Below, piece by piece: positions 16,799 to 26,268 of a DNA stretch of 64,000 nucleotides; the stretch's first letter is position 1; each line of letters starts with the position of its first letter. Source of the DNA: Micromonospora solifontis. Its GTDB lineage: Bacteria; Actinomycetota; Actinomycetes; Mycobacteriales; Micromonosporaceae. Location: assembly GCF_003725545.1 (NCBI RefSeq), contig NZ_RJLN01000010.1, positions 1 to 64,000 on the forward strand, read 5' to 3'. Under the pieces are notes generated by a model. The model made no database searches. It was given only the letters and a program-made list of their open reading frames with translations, and was not told where the DNA came from. The position numbers were made by a program, and so were the translations under genes.

Positions 16799-18320
16799 TC
16801 GGGCGACCGGGACCACCGCGCGGCCGATGACCGGTGGCGCCGCGCGGCCCGCGCCCGGCCCGCCGCCGCTGCCGGTCTGGCCGCTCACCGTGATGTTCGC
16901 GCTGGTGCCGCTCTGGTGGGCGCTCGGCGCGTTCTACCTGGGCTGGTCGGCGTTCGGCGTCGCCCTGCTCGCCCTGCTGGTGACCCGCGGCCGGGTGCCA
17001 CTGCCCGCCGGGACCGCCTGCTGGCTGGTCTTCCTCGTCCTGGTGCTGCTCAGCGCCACCCGGCTGGACCGGGCCACCGCGTACCTGACCTTCGGGCTGC
17101 GCTACGGATTCCTGGTCACCGCCCTGGTGGTCTGCGTGTACGTGTACACGCTGGTCCGCGAGGGCACCCCCTGGGACCGGGTGCTGCGCCCGCTCGGCTG
17201 GTACTGGCTGGGCATCGTGGCGCTGGGCTGGCTGGCCGTGCTGGTGCCCACCCTCGCGCTGACCACGCCGGTGGAGCTGGCCCTGCCCGGCGGGGTGGCC
17301 GGCGAGCGGTACATCCAGGCGTTGACCCACGTCCACGCCAACGAGTTCAACCCGCTGTCCCGGACGCCGATCTACCGCACCGCCGCGCCGTACCCGTACA
17401 CCAACAACTGGGGCACCGCGTACGCGCTGCTGGTGCCGTGCGTGCTGGCGTACCTGACCTCGGTGCGGACCGGGCGGTTCCGGGTGGCGCTGTGGGTGTC
17501 CCTGCCGCTGTCGGTGGTGCCGGCGTTCCTGACCCTCAACCGGGGCATGTTCCTCGGCCTCGGCGCCGGGCTGCTCTACCTGGCGCTGCGCGCCCTGCTC
17601 CGGGGCAACGCCCGGCTGATCGTGTCGATCGGCGGGCTGGTCCTGCTGGTCTGGATCGTCAGCCTGGTCGTCCCCGTGCAGGAAATGATCAACGCCCGGG
17701 TCAGCAGCACCGACACCAACGTCGACCGGATGGACCTGTACGTGCGGACCTGGCAGGCGGTGCAACGCTCACCGCTGCTCGGCTACGGCGCGCCGAAGAG
17801 CGTGGACACCACCCTGGCCGAGGAGCCGCTGGGCACCCAGGGCCTGATCTGGCAGATCCTCTACAGCCACGGCATCCCGGCCCTGCTGGTCTTCGTGAGC
17901 TGGCTGGTGCTGGTCGCCCGGCGGCTGGCCGCCGCGGTCTCGCCCGCCGGGCACTGGCTGAGCACCGTACCGGTGATCGCGCTGGTGGTGATCCCGGTCT
18001 ACGCCTACATCGACCCGAACCTGTCGCTGATCTTCTTCGCGGTGGGCGCCGGGCTGGCCGCCGTCGCCGGCCCGGTGAACCGGACCGCGCTCGGCCCGTC
18101 CCGCCTGTCCCGGCCGGCGCCGCTGAACCCGTGGCGGACCCGCGGCTTCGGCCGCGCCGCCGTCCCGGACCGGGCGATCCGCGACGCCTCGGCCACCGGG
18201 GTGGCGGCCGTCCCGCTGCGCACCGCCGGCCCTCCGGCAGCCGCGCCGGACGCGGCGGAGCCGCCGCAGGCGGCGACGGAACCGGCCACCGAGCCGGCGG
18301 CGGGGGAGGGGACGACATGA
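16791..18320 (+). CDS. O-antigen-polymerase/ligase-like membrane protein (Wzy type)
   Basis: A 509-residue protein with about 10-12 membrane helices. A large exported loop (about residues 165-205, with HVHANEFNPLSRTPIY) and the following LNRGMFLGLGAGLLYL are typical of the Wzy_C/O-antigen ligase family, which polymerises lipid-linked repeat units outside the membrane. The last 90 residues are Ala/Pro-rich and probably disordered in the cytoplasm. Its place between a GT2 and a flippase, downstream of a Wzz-like protein, supports the polymerase role. GTG 16791 overlaps the previous stop. Confidence 0.82.
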   Translation: MSDRATGTTARPMTGGAARPAPGPPPLPVWPLTVMFALVPLWWALGAFYLGWSAFGVALLALLVTRGRVPLPAGTACWLVFLVLVLLSATRLDRATAYLTFGLRYGFLVTALVVCVYVYTLVREGTPWDRVLRPLGWYWLGIVALGWLAVLVPTLALTTPVELALPGGVAGERYIQALTHVHANEFNPLSRTPIYRTAAPYPYTNNWGTAYALLVPCVLAYLTSVRTGRFRVALWVSLPLSVVPAFLTLNRGMFLGLGAGLLYLALRALLRGNARLIVSIGGLVLLVWIVSLVVPVQEMINARVSSTDTNVDRMDLYVRTWQAVQRSPLLGYGAPKSVDTTLAEEPLGTQGLIWQILYSHGIPALLVFVSWLVLVARRLAAAVSPAGHWLSTVPVIALVVIPVYAYIDPNLSLIFFAVGAGLAAVAGPVNRTALGPSRLSRPAPLNPWRTRGFGRAAVPDRAIRDASATGVAAVPLRTAGPPAAAPDAAEPPQAATEPATEPAAGEGTT

Positions 18321-19855
18321 CCGCATCGGGTACGCCGACCGTGGCCACCGCCACCAGCGGCGAGCGGGAGGTGCGCCGCAGCACCCGCAGCGGGCTGGTC
18401 GGGCTGGCCGGGGCGGCGGTCAACGGCCTGCTCGGTTTCGTGCTGACCGTGGTGATCGTCCGGGGGCTCGGGCCGGCCGGCTCCGGCGCCATGTTCACCG
18501 CGATCGGCGTGGTGGCCATCGTGGGTGTGCTCTGCTGCGCCGGGGCGGACACCGCGCTCGTCTGGGCGTTGCCCCGGCGTACCCGTGGGCCGGACGGCGA
18601 CGCGGCCCGGCTGCTGCCCGTGGCCCTGGCGCCGACGCTGCTGCTCACCGTCGCCGTGGCGGCGGCCGGCGTCGCGCTCTCCGGGACGCTCGCTCCGGTG
18701 CTCTTCGACACCGGCACCACGGACGGCGACGACCTGCTCCGACTGGCCTTCGCCGGGCTGCCGTTCGTGGTGGCGATGACCGTGCTGCTCGCCGCCGTGC
18801 GCGCGGTCCGCCCGGTCGCCGCGTTGGTCGCCGTCCAGTACGTCCTGGTGCCGGCCGCCCGCCCGGCGCTGGTGGGCGCCGCGCTGGTCGCCGGCGCCGG
18901 GGTGACCGTCGCCTTCGCCGGCTGGCTCGCCCCGGTCGCGCTGGCGGTGCTGGCCTGCGTGGCGCTGCTGGTCGGCCCGCTCGGGCTGACGGCCGGGACG
19001 AGGCTGCGCCCGGTGCGGGCGGACTGGCACGGGTTCTGGGGCTTCGCCCTGCCCCGCGCCGCGTCGGCGACGATCGACGCCAGCAGCATGTGGCTGACCG
19101 TGCTGCTCACCGCCGCCCTCGCCGGCCAGGCCGCGGCCGGCGTGATCGGCGCGGTCGGCCGGTACGCCCTCGCCGGCCTGCTGGTCATGCAGGGCCTGCG
19201 GGTGTCCGTGGCGCCGCAGCTGTCCCGGCTGCTCGGGCAGGGCCGCACGGCGGAGGCGGCGGCGGTCTACCAGCGGATCACCGCCGTGATCATCGCGCTC
19301 TCCTGGCCCGGGTACCTGCTGCTGGCCGTCTTCGCGCCGGGCTTCCTGCGGCTCTTCGGGGCGGACTTCACCACCGGCAGCGCGGCCATGGCGGTCCTCG
19401 CCGGGGCCATGCTGGTCAACTCCGGCACCGGGATCGTGCAGACCCTGCTGCTGATGAGCGGCAGCAGCGGGCGGCATCTGCTGGCCGCCGCCACCGGACT
19501 GCTGCTCAACGTCGGGCTCGCGCTGGTGCTGATCCCGCCGCACGGCGCGCTCGGCGCCGCCGTCGCCTGGACCGTCGGCATCGTGGTGGAGAACCTCATC
19601 GCCACCGCCGCCGCCCGGCGGGTGGTGGGCGAGCCGCTGGTCACCCGTACCGTGCTGCGGACCGCGGTGCTGGCCGCCGCCGGCACCGCCGTGCTGGCCG
19701 GCGCGGGCGCCGCGGTGGCCGGCCGCGGCGTGGCCGGACTGTTCCTCACCCTCGGGGTCGCGGCGCTGCTCGCCGTCGTGCTGCTGCTGCACCCCGGGGT
19801 ACGCCGACGGGCACGCGCCGCCGTGCCCACCCTGCTGGGACGGGGACCGCGATGA
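18317..19855 (+). CDS. MOP-superfamily flippase (Wzx type)
   Basis: A 512-residue polytopic protein with roughly 12-14 membrane helices. The N-terminal pattern SGLVGLAGAAVNGLLGFVL, then VVIVRGLGPAGSGAMFTAIG, is typical of polysaccharide exporters of the MOP superfamily. It likely flips the undecaprenyl-linked repeat unit across the membrane. ATG 18317 overlaps the stop of the Wzy-like gene (ATGA). The C-terminus is short and basic. Confidence 0.85.
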   Translation: MTASGTPTVATATSGEREVRRSTRSGLVGLAGAAVNGLLGFVLTVVIVRGLGPAGSGAMFTAIGVVAIVGVLCCAGADTALVWALPRRTRGPDGDAARLLPVALAPTLLLTVAVAAAGVALSGTLAPVLFDTGTTDGDDLLRLAFAGLPFVVAMTVLLAAVRAVRPVAALVAVQYVLVPAARPALVGAALVAGAGVTVAFAGWLAPVALAVLACVALLVGPLGLTAGTRLRPVRADWHGFWGFALPRAASATIDASSMWLTVLLTAALAGQAAAGVIGAVGRYALAGLLVMQGLRVSVAPQLSRLLGQGRTAEAAAVYQRITAVIIALSWPGYLLLAVFAPGFLRLFGADFTTGSAAMAVLAGAMLVNSGTGIVQTLLLMSGSSGRHLLAAATGLLLNVGLALVLIPPHGALGAAVAWTVGIVVENLIATAAARRVVGEPLVTRTVLRTAVLAAAGTAVLAGAGAAVAGRGVAGLFLTLGVAALLAVVLLLHPGVRRRARAAVPTLLGRGPR

Positions 19856-19868
19856 CGAGGAGGACGCG

Positions 19869-20762
19869 ATGACGACGCTGCGGGACCGGGTCAAGGGGCT
19901 GGTGCCGACCCCGGTGCTGACCGGGGTGCGCGAGTCCCTGGTCCGGTACGGGGAACGCACCAGCGACCGGCGCCCGCTGCCGGACTTCCTCATCATCGGC
20001 ACCAAGCGCGGCGGCACCACCTCGCTCTGGCGCTACCTGCTGGAGCACCCGCTCGTGCCCCGGCTCTTCCCGGCCTGGAACACCAAGACCTCGCACTACT
20101 TCGAGGACACCTTCAGCCGCGGGGAGGCGTGGTACCGCTCGCACTTCCCGACCCGCCGGCAGCGGGAGGCCCTGGAACGCCGGCACGGCGGGCTGACCCG
20201 GGTGGGGGAGGCGGCCCCGCTGTACATGTTCCACCCCCTCGCGCCGGGGCGGGTCGCCGACCTGATCCCGGCGGTGAAGCTGATCGTGCTGCTGCGCGAC
20301 CCGGTGGAGCGTGCGTACTCGCACTGGAAGGAACGGCGCACCGAGGGGGTGGAGCCGCTCGGCTTCGCCGAGGCCCTGGCCGCCGAGGAGGAGCGGACCG
20401 CGGGGGAGCGGGAGAAGCTGATCGCCGACCCGACGTACGTGAGCAACGCCTACGACTGGTACAGCTACCGGGCCCGGGGCCGCTACCTGGAGCACCTGGA
20501 GCCGTGGCTGGACCGGTTCGACCCGGCGCAGCTGCTGATCCTGCCCAGCGAGACGCTGTACCGGGAGCCGGCCGCCACGTACGCCCGGGTGCTGGAGTTC
20601 CTCGACCTGCCGCCGTACCGGCTCGACCGGTACGAGGTGTTCAACGACCGGCGCAGCAGCGCCATGGACCCGGCCGTCCGGGACGAGTTGACCCGGTACT
20701 ACGCACCGCATAACAACGCCCTCGCCGACCGGCTGGGCATGACCTTCGACTGGGGGAACTGA
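19869..20762 (+). CDS. PAPS-dependent sulfotransferase-family protein
   Basis: A 297-residue cytoplasmic enzyme with both PAPS-binding elements of carbohydrate sulfotransferases: the 5'-phosphosulfate loop [10 protein letters not shown] (residues 44-53) and the 3'-phosphate motif [16 protein letters not shown] (138-153). The family transfers sulfate from PAPS to hydroxyls or amines. In this locus the likely acceptor is a sugar of the repeat unit. ATG 19869 has GAGGAGG 5 bases upstream; ATG 19852 is out of frame. PAPS-making genes are not in the window. Confidence 0.87.
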   Translation: MTTLRDRVKGLVPTPVLTGVRESLVRYGERTSDRRPLPDFLIIGTKRGGTTSLWRYLLEHPLVPRLFPAWNTKTSHYFEDTFSRGEAWYRSHFPTRRQREALERRHGGLTRVGEAAPLYMFHPLAPGRVADLIPAVKLIVLLRDPVERAYSHWKERRTEGVEPLGFAEALAAEEERTAGEREKLIADPTYVSNAYDWYSYRARGRYLEHLEPWLDRFDPAQLLILPSETLYREPAATYARVLEFLDLPPYRLDRYEVFNDRRSSAMDPAVRDELTRYYAPHNNALADRLGMTFDWGN

Positions 20763-20764
20763 CC

Positions 20765-21478
20765 GTGGCGAGCGGCACCCGCACCACCGACGAGAACACC
20801 ACGACCCCCCGCGAGCGCAGGGGATCCCTGCACGCGCTCCGGTTCCGCCTGGTCGACTCCCCGGACTCGTACGGCGCGAAGCGCCGGGCGAAGCGGGCGA
20901 TGTGGCTCTCGGAGACCTTCCCCGACCTGGCCGAGATGTCCGTGCTGGACCTCGGCGGCCGGCTGGGCAGCTGGACGAAGGTCCCGGTCCGGCCGAAGCA
21001 CGTGCACGTGGTCAACCTGGAGCCGCTGCCCGCCGAACTGCCCGACTGGGCGGAGGCCGACCACGCCGACGCCTGCGAGCTGCCGCCGGCCATCCTGAAC
21101 CGCCGCTACGACCTGGTGTTCAGCAACAGCGTGCTGGAGCACGTCGGCGGCCACGAGCGGCGCCGCCGGATGGCCGAGGCGATCCGGGCGCTGGCTCCCC
21201 GGCACTGGGTGCAGACCCCGTACCGGTACTTCCCGGTCGAGCCGCACTGGGTGGCCCCCGGCATGCAGTTCCTGCCGGTGCCGGCCCGGGTGGCGGTGGC
21301 CCGGAAGTGGCCGCTGGCGTACACGCCGGGCAAGTCCTGGGAGGCGGCGATGAGGCAGGTGCTGACCACCGAGCTGATCGGCCGGGCGGAGCTTCGCTAC
21401 CTTTTCCCGGACTCCACCATTCGCGCGGAGCGGATGCTCGGCCTGACCAAGTCGATCATCGCGGTCCGGACCGCCTGA
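20765..21478 (+). CDS. Class I SAM-dependent methyltransferase
   Basis: A 237-residue cytoplasmic protein. Motif I is [13 protein letters not shown], and the post-motif II region [20 protein letters not shown] is characteristic of class I methyltransferases. GTG 20765 starts 2 bases after the sulfotransferase stop, so they are co-translated and probably modify the same product. Acceptor unknown; O-methylation of a sugar is plausible. A 12-bp hairpin follows, closing the polysaccharide run. Confidence 0.8.
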   Translation: MASGTRTTDENTTTPRERRGSLHALRFRLVDSPDSYGAKRRAKRAMWLSETFPDLAEMSVLDLGGRLGSWTKVPVRPKHVHVVNLEPLPAELPDWAEADHADACELPPAILNRRYDLVFSNSVLEHVGGHERRRRMAEAIRALAPRHWVQTPYRYFPVEPHWVAPGMQFLPVPARVAVARKWPLAYTPGKSWEAAMRQVLTTELIGRAELRYLFPDSTIRAERMLGLTKSIIAVRTA

Positions 21479-21492
21479 TCCGCCGCCTGCCT

Positions 21493-21522
21493 CGCCCTGC
21501 GGACGTCCGTGTCCGCAGGGCG
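21493..21522 (+). terminator. Hairpin ending the polysaccharide cluster
   Basis: CGCCCTGCGGAC and GTCCGCAGGGCG form a 12-bp perfect stem with a 6-base loop, 14 bases after the methyltransferase stop and before aroC. Confidence 0.65.
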
Positions 21523-21563
21523 GGACAGGACGGGCGGCGCATCGGGGCGGCCACCGGGCGTGA

Positions 21564-21569
21564 CAGACT
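21564..21569 (+). promoter_or_regulatory. Possible -10 box for aroC (leaderless start)
   Basis: CAGACT, one base off TAGACT, ends 7 bases before GTG 21577, and no RBS is visible. This spacing fits a leaderless mRNA, which is common in actinobacteria. No clear -35 box. Confidence 0.35.
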
Positions 21570-21576
21570 GACCGCT

Positions 21577-22755
21577 GTGTTGCGCTGGTTGACCGCAGGT
21601 GAATCGCACGGACCCGCCCTCGTCGCGCTGGTCGAGGGGGTGCCCGCCGGCATCGAGCTGACCACCGGGGAGATCGCCGGTGAGCTGGCCCGGCGCCGGC
21701 TCGGCTACGGCCGGGGCGCCCGGATGTCCTTCGAGCAGGACGAGATCGAGATCATCGGCGGGCTGCGGCACGGCGTGACGATCGGCAGCCCGGTGGCGAT
21801 CCGGGTGGGCAACTCCGAGTGGCCCAAGTGGCAGACCGTCATGGCCGCCGACCCGGTCGACCCGGAGGAGCTGGCCCGGCAGGCCCGCAACGCCCCGCTG
21901 ACCCGGCCCCGGCCCGGCCACGCCGACCTGGCCGGCATGCAGAAGTACGGCCACACCGACGCCCGGCCGATCCTGGAACGGGCCAGCGCGCGGGAGACCG
22001 CCGCCCGGGTCGCCGTCGGCACGGTCGCCAAGGCCCTGGTCAAGCAGGCCCTCGGCGTCGACATCGTGTCGCACGTGGTGGAGCTGGGACCGGTCGCCGT
22101 GAAGCCGGGCCTGCGGCCGACCCCGGAGGACGCGGTCCGGATCGACGCCGACCCGCTGCGCTGCCTCGACCCGGAGGCCAGCGCCCGGATGGTCGCCGAG
22201 GTCGACGCCGCGAAGAAGGCCGCCGACACCCTGGGCGGCGTGGTCGAGGTGCTCGCGTACGGGGTGCCACCGGGCCTGGGCAGCCACGTGCAGTGGGACC
22301 GCAAGTTCGACGCCCGGCTGGCCACCGCGCTGATGTCGATCCAGGCGATCAAGGGGGTGGAGATCGGCGACGGCTGGCAGCAGGCCCGGTCCCGGGGCTC
22401 CGCCGCGCACGACGAGATCATCCCGACCGCCACCGGGGTACGCCGGGTGACCGACCGGGCCGGCGGCCTGGAGGGCGGCATCACCACCGGCGAGCCGCTG
22501 CGGGTGAAGGCGGCGATGAAGCCGATCTCCTCGCTGAACCGGGCACTGTCCACGGTCGACGTCACCACCGGCGAGCCGGCCACCGCGATCAACCAGCGCT
22601 CGGACGTCTGCGCGGTGCCGGCCGCAGCGGTGGTCGCCGAGGCGATGGTGGCGCTGGTGCTGGCCGAGGCGGCGGTGGAGAAGTTCGGCGGCGACTCGGT
22701 CGCCGAGATGCGCCGCAACCTGGCGAGCTACCTCGACAACCTGGTGATCAAATGA
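21577..22755 (+). CDS. aroC: Chorismate synthase
   Basis: Converts 5-enolpyruvylshikimate 3-phosphate to chorismate with reduced FMN. GTG 21577 gives 392 residues starting [20 protein letters not shown], the conserved N-terminus. Signatures include [35 protein letters not shown] and [15 protein letters not shown] text ([15 protein letters not shown]). The C-terminal [19 protein letters not shown] is also diagnostic. It is coupled to aroK by ATGA. Confidence 0.96.
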   Translation: MLRWLTAGESHGPALVALVEGVPAGIELTTGEIAGELARRRLGYGRGARMSFEQDEIEIIGGLRHGVTIGSPVAIRVGNSEWPKWQTVMAADPVDPEELARQARNAPLTRPRPGHADLAGMQKYGHTDARPILERASARETAARVAVGTVAKALVKQALGVDIVSHVVELGPVAVKPGLRPTPEDAVRIDADPLRCLDPEASARMVAEVDAAKKAADTLGGVVEVLAYGVPPGLGSHVQWDRKFDARLATALMSIQAIKGVEIGDGWQQARSRGSAAHDEIIPTATGVRRVTDRAGGLEGGITTGEPLRVKAAMKPISSLNRALSTVDVTTGEPATAINQRSDVCAVPAAAVVAEAMVALVLAEAAVEKFGGDSVAEMRRNLASYLDNLVIK

Positions 22756-23261
22756 GCACCCGGCCGGTCTGCGTGCTGGTCGGGGCGCCCGGCTCCGGCA
22801 AGACCACCGTCGGGGAGGCGCTCGCCGCGACGCTCGGCGTCGCGTTCCGGGACACCGACGCCGACATCGAGGAGCTGGCCGGCAAGCCGATCCCGGAGAT
22901 CTTCGTGGACGAGGGGGAGGAGCACTTCCGTACCCTCGAACGGGCCGCGGTGGCGGCGGCGCTGGCCGCGCACCCGGGGGTGCTAGCCCTCGGCGGCGGC
23001 GCGGTCCTCGCCGAGGAGAACCGGGCCGCGCTGATCGGGCACACCGTCGTGCACCTGTCGGTGGAGCTGCCCGACGCGGTCAAGCGGGTCGGCCTGGGCG
23101 CCGGGCGGCCGCTGCTTGCGCTCAACCCGCGCGCCACGCTCAAGCACCTGATGGAGCAGCGCCGCCCGCTGTACGCCGAGGTGGCGACCGCGACCGTGGT
23201 CACCGACGGGCGTACCCCGGAGGAGATCGCCGCCGAGATCGCCGCCCTGCTCAAGCCCTGA
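22752..23261 (+). CDS. aroK: Shikimate kinase
   Basis: Phosphorylates shikimate at O3 with ATP. The 169-residue length is typical. The P-loop [11 protein letters not shown] is near the N-terminus, the shikimate-binding [11 protein letters not shown] follows, and the central ALGGGAVL and the LID arginine in GLGAGRPLL are present. ATG 22752 overlaps the aroC stop. The usual next gene, aroB, is separated by an inserted regulator pair. Confidence 0.95.
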   Translation: MSTRPVCVLVGAPGSGKTTVGEALAATLGVAFRDTDADIEELAGKPIPEIFVDEGEEHFRTLERAAVAAALAAHPGVLALGGGAVLAEENRAALIGHTVVHLSVELPDAVKRVGLGAGRPLLALNPRATLKHLMEQRRPLYAEVATATVVTDGRTPEEIAAEIAALLKP

Positions 23262-23382
23262 CCCGTGCGGGACGCCGCTCCCGCGCACCGCCGGGGAGCC
23301 CCTGGACCGCCTGCCACCCACAGTGGAGAATGCCGGGGCATACTACGGAGCGCGTTCGTACGCTTGCAGAGGGAGTGCGTGG

Positions 23383-24167
23383 GTGGACTTCGACATGTGG
23401 ATCCGCGCGTTGAAGGCCGCGCGGGCGAGTGCGGACGTCTCCCAGGAGCGGATGGCGAGCCTGGTCAAGTGGAGTCCGTCCACGGTGGCGGCGATCGAGA
23501 CCGGCCGGCGCAGGCCGACCCGGGAGTTCGCGATCGCGGCGGACCAGGTGCTGGAGACCGGTGGCCTGCTGACCGAGCTGCTGGAGGCGGCCGACCGGGA
23601 ACGCTCGCCGAGCTGGTTCGCCACCTGGCGCTCCTACGAGTCGCAAGCCGCGCGGCTGCGCGCCTTCGAGCCCTGCCTGATCCCGGGACTGCTCCAGACC
23701 GAGGAGTACGCCCGGGCGATCATCTCGGCCGGCGGCCTGAATCCGTCGGACAAGGTGGACGAGCTGGTCAGCGTACGGATGGAGCGGCAGCAGTTCCTGA
23801 CCCGCGACGATCCCCCAGAATGCATCTTCATTCTGGACGAGGGTGCGCTGCGCCGGCCGATTGGCGGACCGCGGTCCTGGATGCACAGCTTGGGCACCTG
23901 CTGGAAATCGCCCGGCTCCCGCACGTCCACCTCCATGTCATCCCCAACGAGGCTGGCGCCTACGTCGGCCTTACCGGCAACCTTCTGCTGGCGGATCTGA
24001 CCGACGGGGAACAGATTCTCTACCTGGAAGACATCGCCCGGGGCAGGGTCGTTGACGACCCGGACACGTTGCATCTGGTCCGGCGTAAGTGGGATAGCCT
24101 GCTGGGTGAGGCTGTATCCGAGCGGGCCTCGCTGGATCTGATCACGAAGCTGAAGGTGACCCCATGA
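23383..24167 (+). pseudogene. XRE/DUF5753-type regulator with an apparent one-base frameshift
   Basis: An HTH regulator of the kind paired with DUF397 proteins in actinomycetes. From GTG 23383 (RBS AGAGGGA), the first frame encodes the HTH (SQERMASLVKWSPSTVAAIE) and the start of the DUF5753 region up to FILDEGALRRPIGGP. Family sequence then continues in the next frame as VLDAQLGHLLEIARLPHVHL to the end (KLKVTP). Restoring one G near 23874 (CCGCGG-TCC) would give GGPRVLDAQLGHL and rejoin the frames. The first frame otherwise ends at 24000. It may be a true pseudogene, a sequencing error or, less likely, recoding. Confidence 0.8.
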
Positions 24168-24358
24168 CCATCACCGATGGCCCTCGCTGGCGGACGTCGA
24201 CTCGGTCCGGTGACACCGGCGGTGCCTGCGTGGAGGTCGCGGACAACCTGCCGGGTCGGGTGCTGGTCCGGGACAGCAAGGACCGGCAGGGGCCGGTGTT
24301 GACCTTCGCCCCCGGCGCCTGGCGCGCGTTCCTCGGATACGCCAGCACCCGCTCGTAG
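24164..24358 (+). CDS. DUF397-domain protein
   Basis: A 64-residue protein with the DUF397 pattern: WRTSTRSGDTGGACVEVADN, then VLVRDSKDRQGPVLTFAPGAW. Such proteins are encoded beside XRE/DUF5753 regulators across actinomycetes; some pairs influence sporulation or antibiotic production, probably as antagonists of the regulator. ATG 24164 overlaps the stop of the second frame of the upstream regulator, so coupling depends on that frame being translated. Confidence 0.88.
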   Translation: MTITDGPRWRTSTRSGDTGGACVEVADNLPGRVLVRDSKDRQGPVLTFAPGAWRAFLGYASTRS

Positions 24359-24438
24359 TCCGGCCGCGACCGGCTTCTTGTTTCGTCCGATCCGCCCCAC
24401 GTTGTGGACACTCGCCGCCCGGGCATCGCCCGCTCGGC

Positions 24439-24444
24439 TAGGCT
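24439..24444 (+). promoter_or_regulatory. -10 box for leaderless aroB
   Basis: TAGGCT ends 7 bases before ATG 24452, with no RBS between. This is a classic actinobacterial leaderless arrangement and gives aroB its own promoter after the inserted regulator pair. Confidence 0.5.
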
Positions 24445-24451
24445 GCCCGCG

Positions 24452-25528
24452 ATGGACGAGGTGACCCGGATCCCGGTCGGCGGCGAACGGCCGTACGAGG
24501 TGCTGGTGGGACGCGACCTGCTCGACCCGCCGCCGCGGCTGCTGCCCGGCGCGGAGCGGGTGGCGTTCCTGCACGCGCCCCCGCTCAAGGCCCTGACGGA
24601 GGGGCTCGCCGAGCGGGTTCGCGCGGCCGGGGTGTCGCCGCTGCTGATCGAGGTGCCGGACGCCGAGTCGGGCAAGCACGTGGACGTGGCCGCGGCCTGC
24701 TGGGACCGGTTGGGTGAGGCGGGCTTCACCCGTACCGATGCGGTGGTCGGGGTGGGTGGCGGGGCGGTCACCGACCTGGCCGGCTTCGTCGCGGCCTGCT
24801 GGCTGCGCGGGGTGCGCTGGGTGCCGGTGGCGACCTCGCTGCTGGGCATGGTCGACGCGGCCGTGGGCGGCAAGACCGGGATCAACACGGCGGCCGGCAA
24901 GAACCTGGTCGGCGCCTTCCACCCGCCGGCCGGGGTGATCTGCGACCTGGCGACCCTGGACAGCCTGCCCCCGGCCGACCTGGCCGCCGGCATGGCCGAG
25001 GTGGTCAAGTGCGGGTTCATCGCCGACCCGGTGATCCTCGACCTGGTCGAGCGGGACCCGACGGCCGCGCTGGACCCGACCGGGCCGGTGGCCCGGGAGC
25101 TGATCGAGCGGGCGGTGCGGGTCAAGGCGGACGTGGTCTCCGGGGACCTGCGCGAGTCCGGGGTGCGCGAGGTGCTCAACTACGGGCACACCCTGGCCCA
25201 CGCGATCGAGAAGGTGGAGGGCTACCGCTGGCGGCACGGGCATGCCGTCGCGGTGGGTCTGATCTACGCCGCCACCCTGGCCCGGCTGGCCGGCCGGCTC
25301 GACGCGGCCACCGCCGAGCGGCACCGGGCGGTGGTCGGCGCGCTCGGGCTGCCCACCGGTTACCGCGCGGACGCCTGGCCGGAGCTGCTCGCCACGATGC
25401 GGGTGGACAAGAAGGCCCGGGGCAACACGTTGCGGTTCGTGGTGCTGGACGGGCTGGCCCGCCCGGCGATCCTGGAGGGCCCGCCGGACGAGCTGCTGCA
25501 GGAGGCGTACCGGGAGATCAGCTCATGA
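24452..25528 (+). CDS. aroB: 3-dehydroquinate synthase
   Basis: Cyclises DAHP to 3-dehydroquinate using NAD and zinc. ATG 24452 gives 358 residues; the in-frame start 48 bases earlier would read through the -10 box. Motifs: the NAD-binding [16 protein letters not shown], the PTSLL-like [20 protein letters not shown], and the metal and substrate residues in [19 protein letters not shown]. The stop overlaps aroQ (ATGA). Confidence 0.95.
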   Translation: MDEVTRIPVGGERPYEVLVGRDLLDPPPRLLPGAERVAFLHAPPLKALTEGLAERVRAAGVSPLLIEVPDAESGKHVDVAAACWDRLGEAGFTRTDAVVGVGGGAVTDLAGFVAACWLRGVRWVPVATSLLGMVDAAVGGKTGINTAAGKNLVGAFHPPAGVICDLATLDSLPPADLAAGMAEVVKCGFIADPVILDLVERDPTAALDPTGPVARELIERAVRVKADVVSGDLRESGVREVLNYGHTLAHAIEKVEGYRWRHGHAVAVGLIYAATLARLAGRLDAATAERHRAVVGALGLPTGYRADAWPELLATMRVDKKARGNTLRFVVLDGLARPAILEGPPDELLQEAYREISS

Positions 25529-25965
25529 GGGTGTACGTGCTCAACGGGCCGAACCTGGGCCGGCTCGGCACCCGCCAGGTCGACGTCTACGGCGTGACCA
25601 GTTACGCCGACCTGGTGAACCTGTGCGTGGACACCGGCCGCGAGCTGGGGCTGGACGTGGTGGTCCGGCAGACCGACGCGGAGCACGAGCTGCTCGGCTG
25701 GCTGCACGAGGCGGCCGACGAGGAAGCGGCGGTGGTGCTCAACCCGGCCGCCTGGTCGCACTACTCGATCGCCGTCCGGGACGCCTGCGCGATGCTCCGC
25801 GGCCCGCTGGTCGAGGTGCACATCTCCAACATCCACGCCCGGGAGGAGTTCCGGCACCACTCGGTGGTGTCGGCGGTGGCCACCGGGGTGATCTGCGGCC
25901 TCGGCGTGGACGGCTACCGGCTGGCCCTGCACCACCTGGCGGCCCGGCGGGACGCCGGCGCCTGA
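25525..25965 (+). CDS. aroQ: Type II 3-dehydroquinate dehydratase
   Basis: Dehydrates 3-dehydroquinate to 3-dehydroshikimate. The 146-residue length fits type II enzymes (dodecamers). Signatures: [13 protein letters not shown] at the N-terminus with the flexible-loop Arg, [33 protein letters not shown] with the catalytic His, and [14 protein letters not shown] at the end. It is coupled to aroB by ATGA. Confidence 0.95.
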   Translation: MRVYVLNGPNLGRLGTRQVDVYGVTSYADLVNLCVDTGRELGLDVVVRQTDAEHELLGWLHEAADEEAAVVLNPAAWSHYSIAVRDACAMLRGPLVEVHISNIHAREEFRHHSVVSAVATGVICGLGVDGYRLALHHLAARRDAGA

Positions 25966-26181
25966 GCCGGCCCCGTCCGCGCCCGGCCCCGTCCGCGCCC
26001 GACCCGGCGGTGGCCCGCCTCGTTCGCGCCCGGCGGCGCTTGCGTTCGGTGTTCGCTGCCTTCGTGGCTGTCCGTCATCGGCCCGGCGGCGCCGGCGGGC
26101 CTCCTTCCCGCCGGGGTGGCCGGTGCGGTCGCTCTGAGTGATGTTCGGCACGCCGGCCAGGTGTAGGCGGGGGTGGCCGGT

Positions 26182-26209
26182 CGGGGCCGCGCGCAGCGCG
26201 GCGGCCCCG
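26182..26209 (+). terminator. Hairpin upstream of efp
   Basis: CGGGGCCGC and GCGGCCCCG form a 9-bp stem around GCGCAGCGCG, which can pair further inside. It lies before the efp -10 box and probably ends the aro transcript. Confidence 0.55.
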
Positions 26210-26224
26210 GTTCGACACAGCTAG

Positions 26225-26230
26225 TAGACT
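26225..26230 (+). promoter_or_regulatory. -10 box for efp-nusB
   Basis: TAGACT in an AT-richer stretch, about 38 bases before the efp ATG, which has GGCAGGAA as RBS. No good -35 box. Confidence 0.4.
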
Positions 26231-26268
26231 TTCCAGGTCTGTCCGCCAATTGATGATCAAGGCAGGAA

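Larger units (their letters stand above)
25966..26268 (+). other. Gap between aroQ and efp: tandem repeat, hairpin and promoter
   Basis: No gene is supported in these 303 bases. The stretch begins with two adjacent copies of GGCCCCGTCCGCGCCC (25969-25984 and 25985-26000). It then holds G/C-rich sequence with no coding signal, a terminator-like hairpin (26182-26209) and a probable -10 box for efp (26225-26230). Confidence 0.6.
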
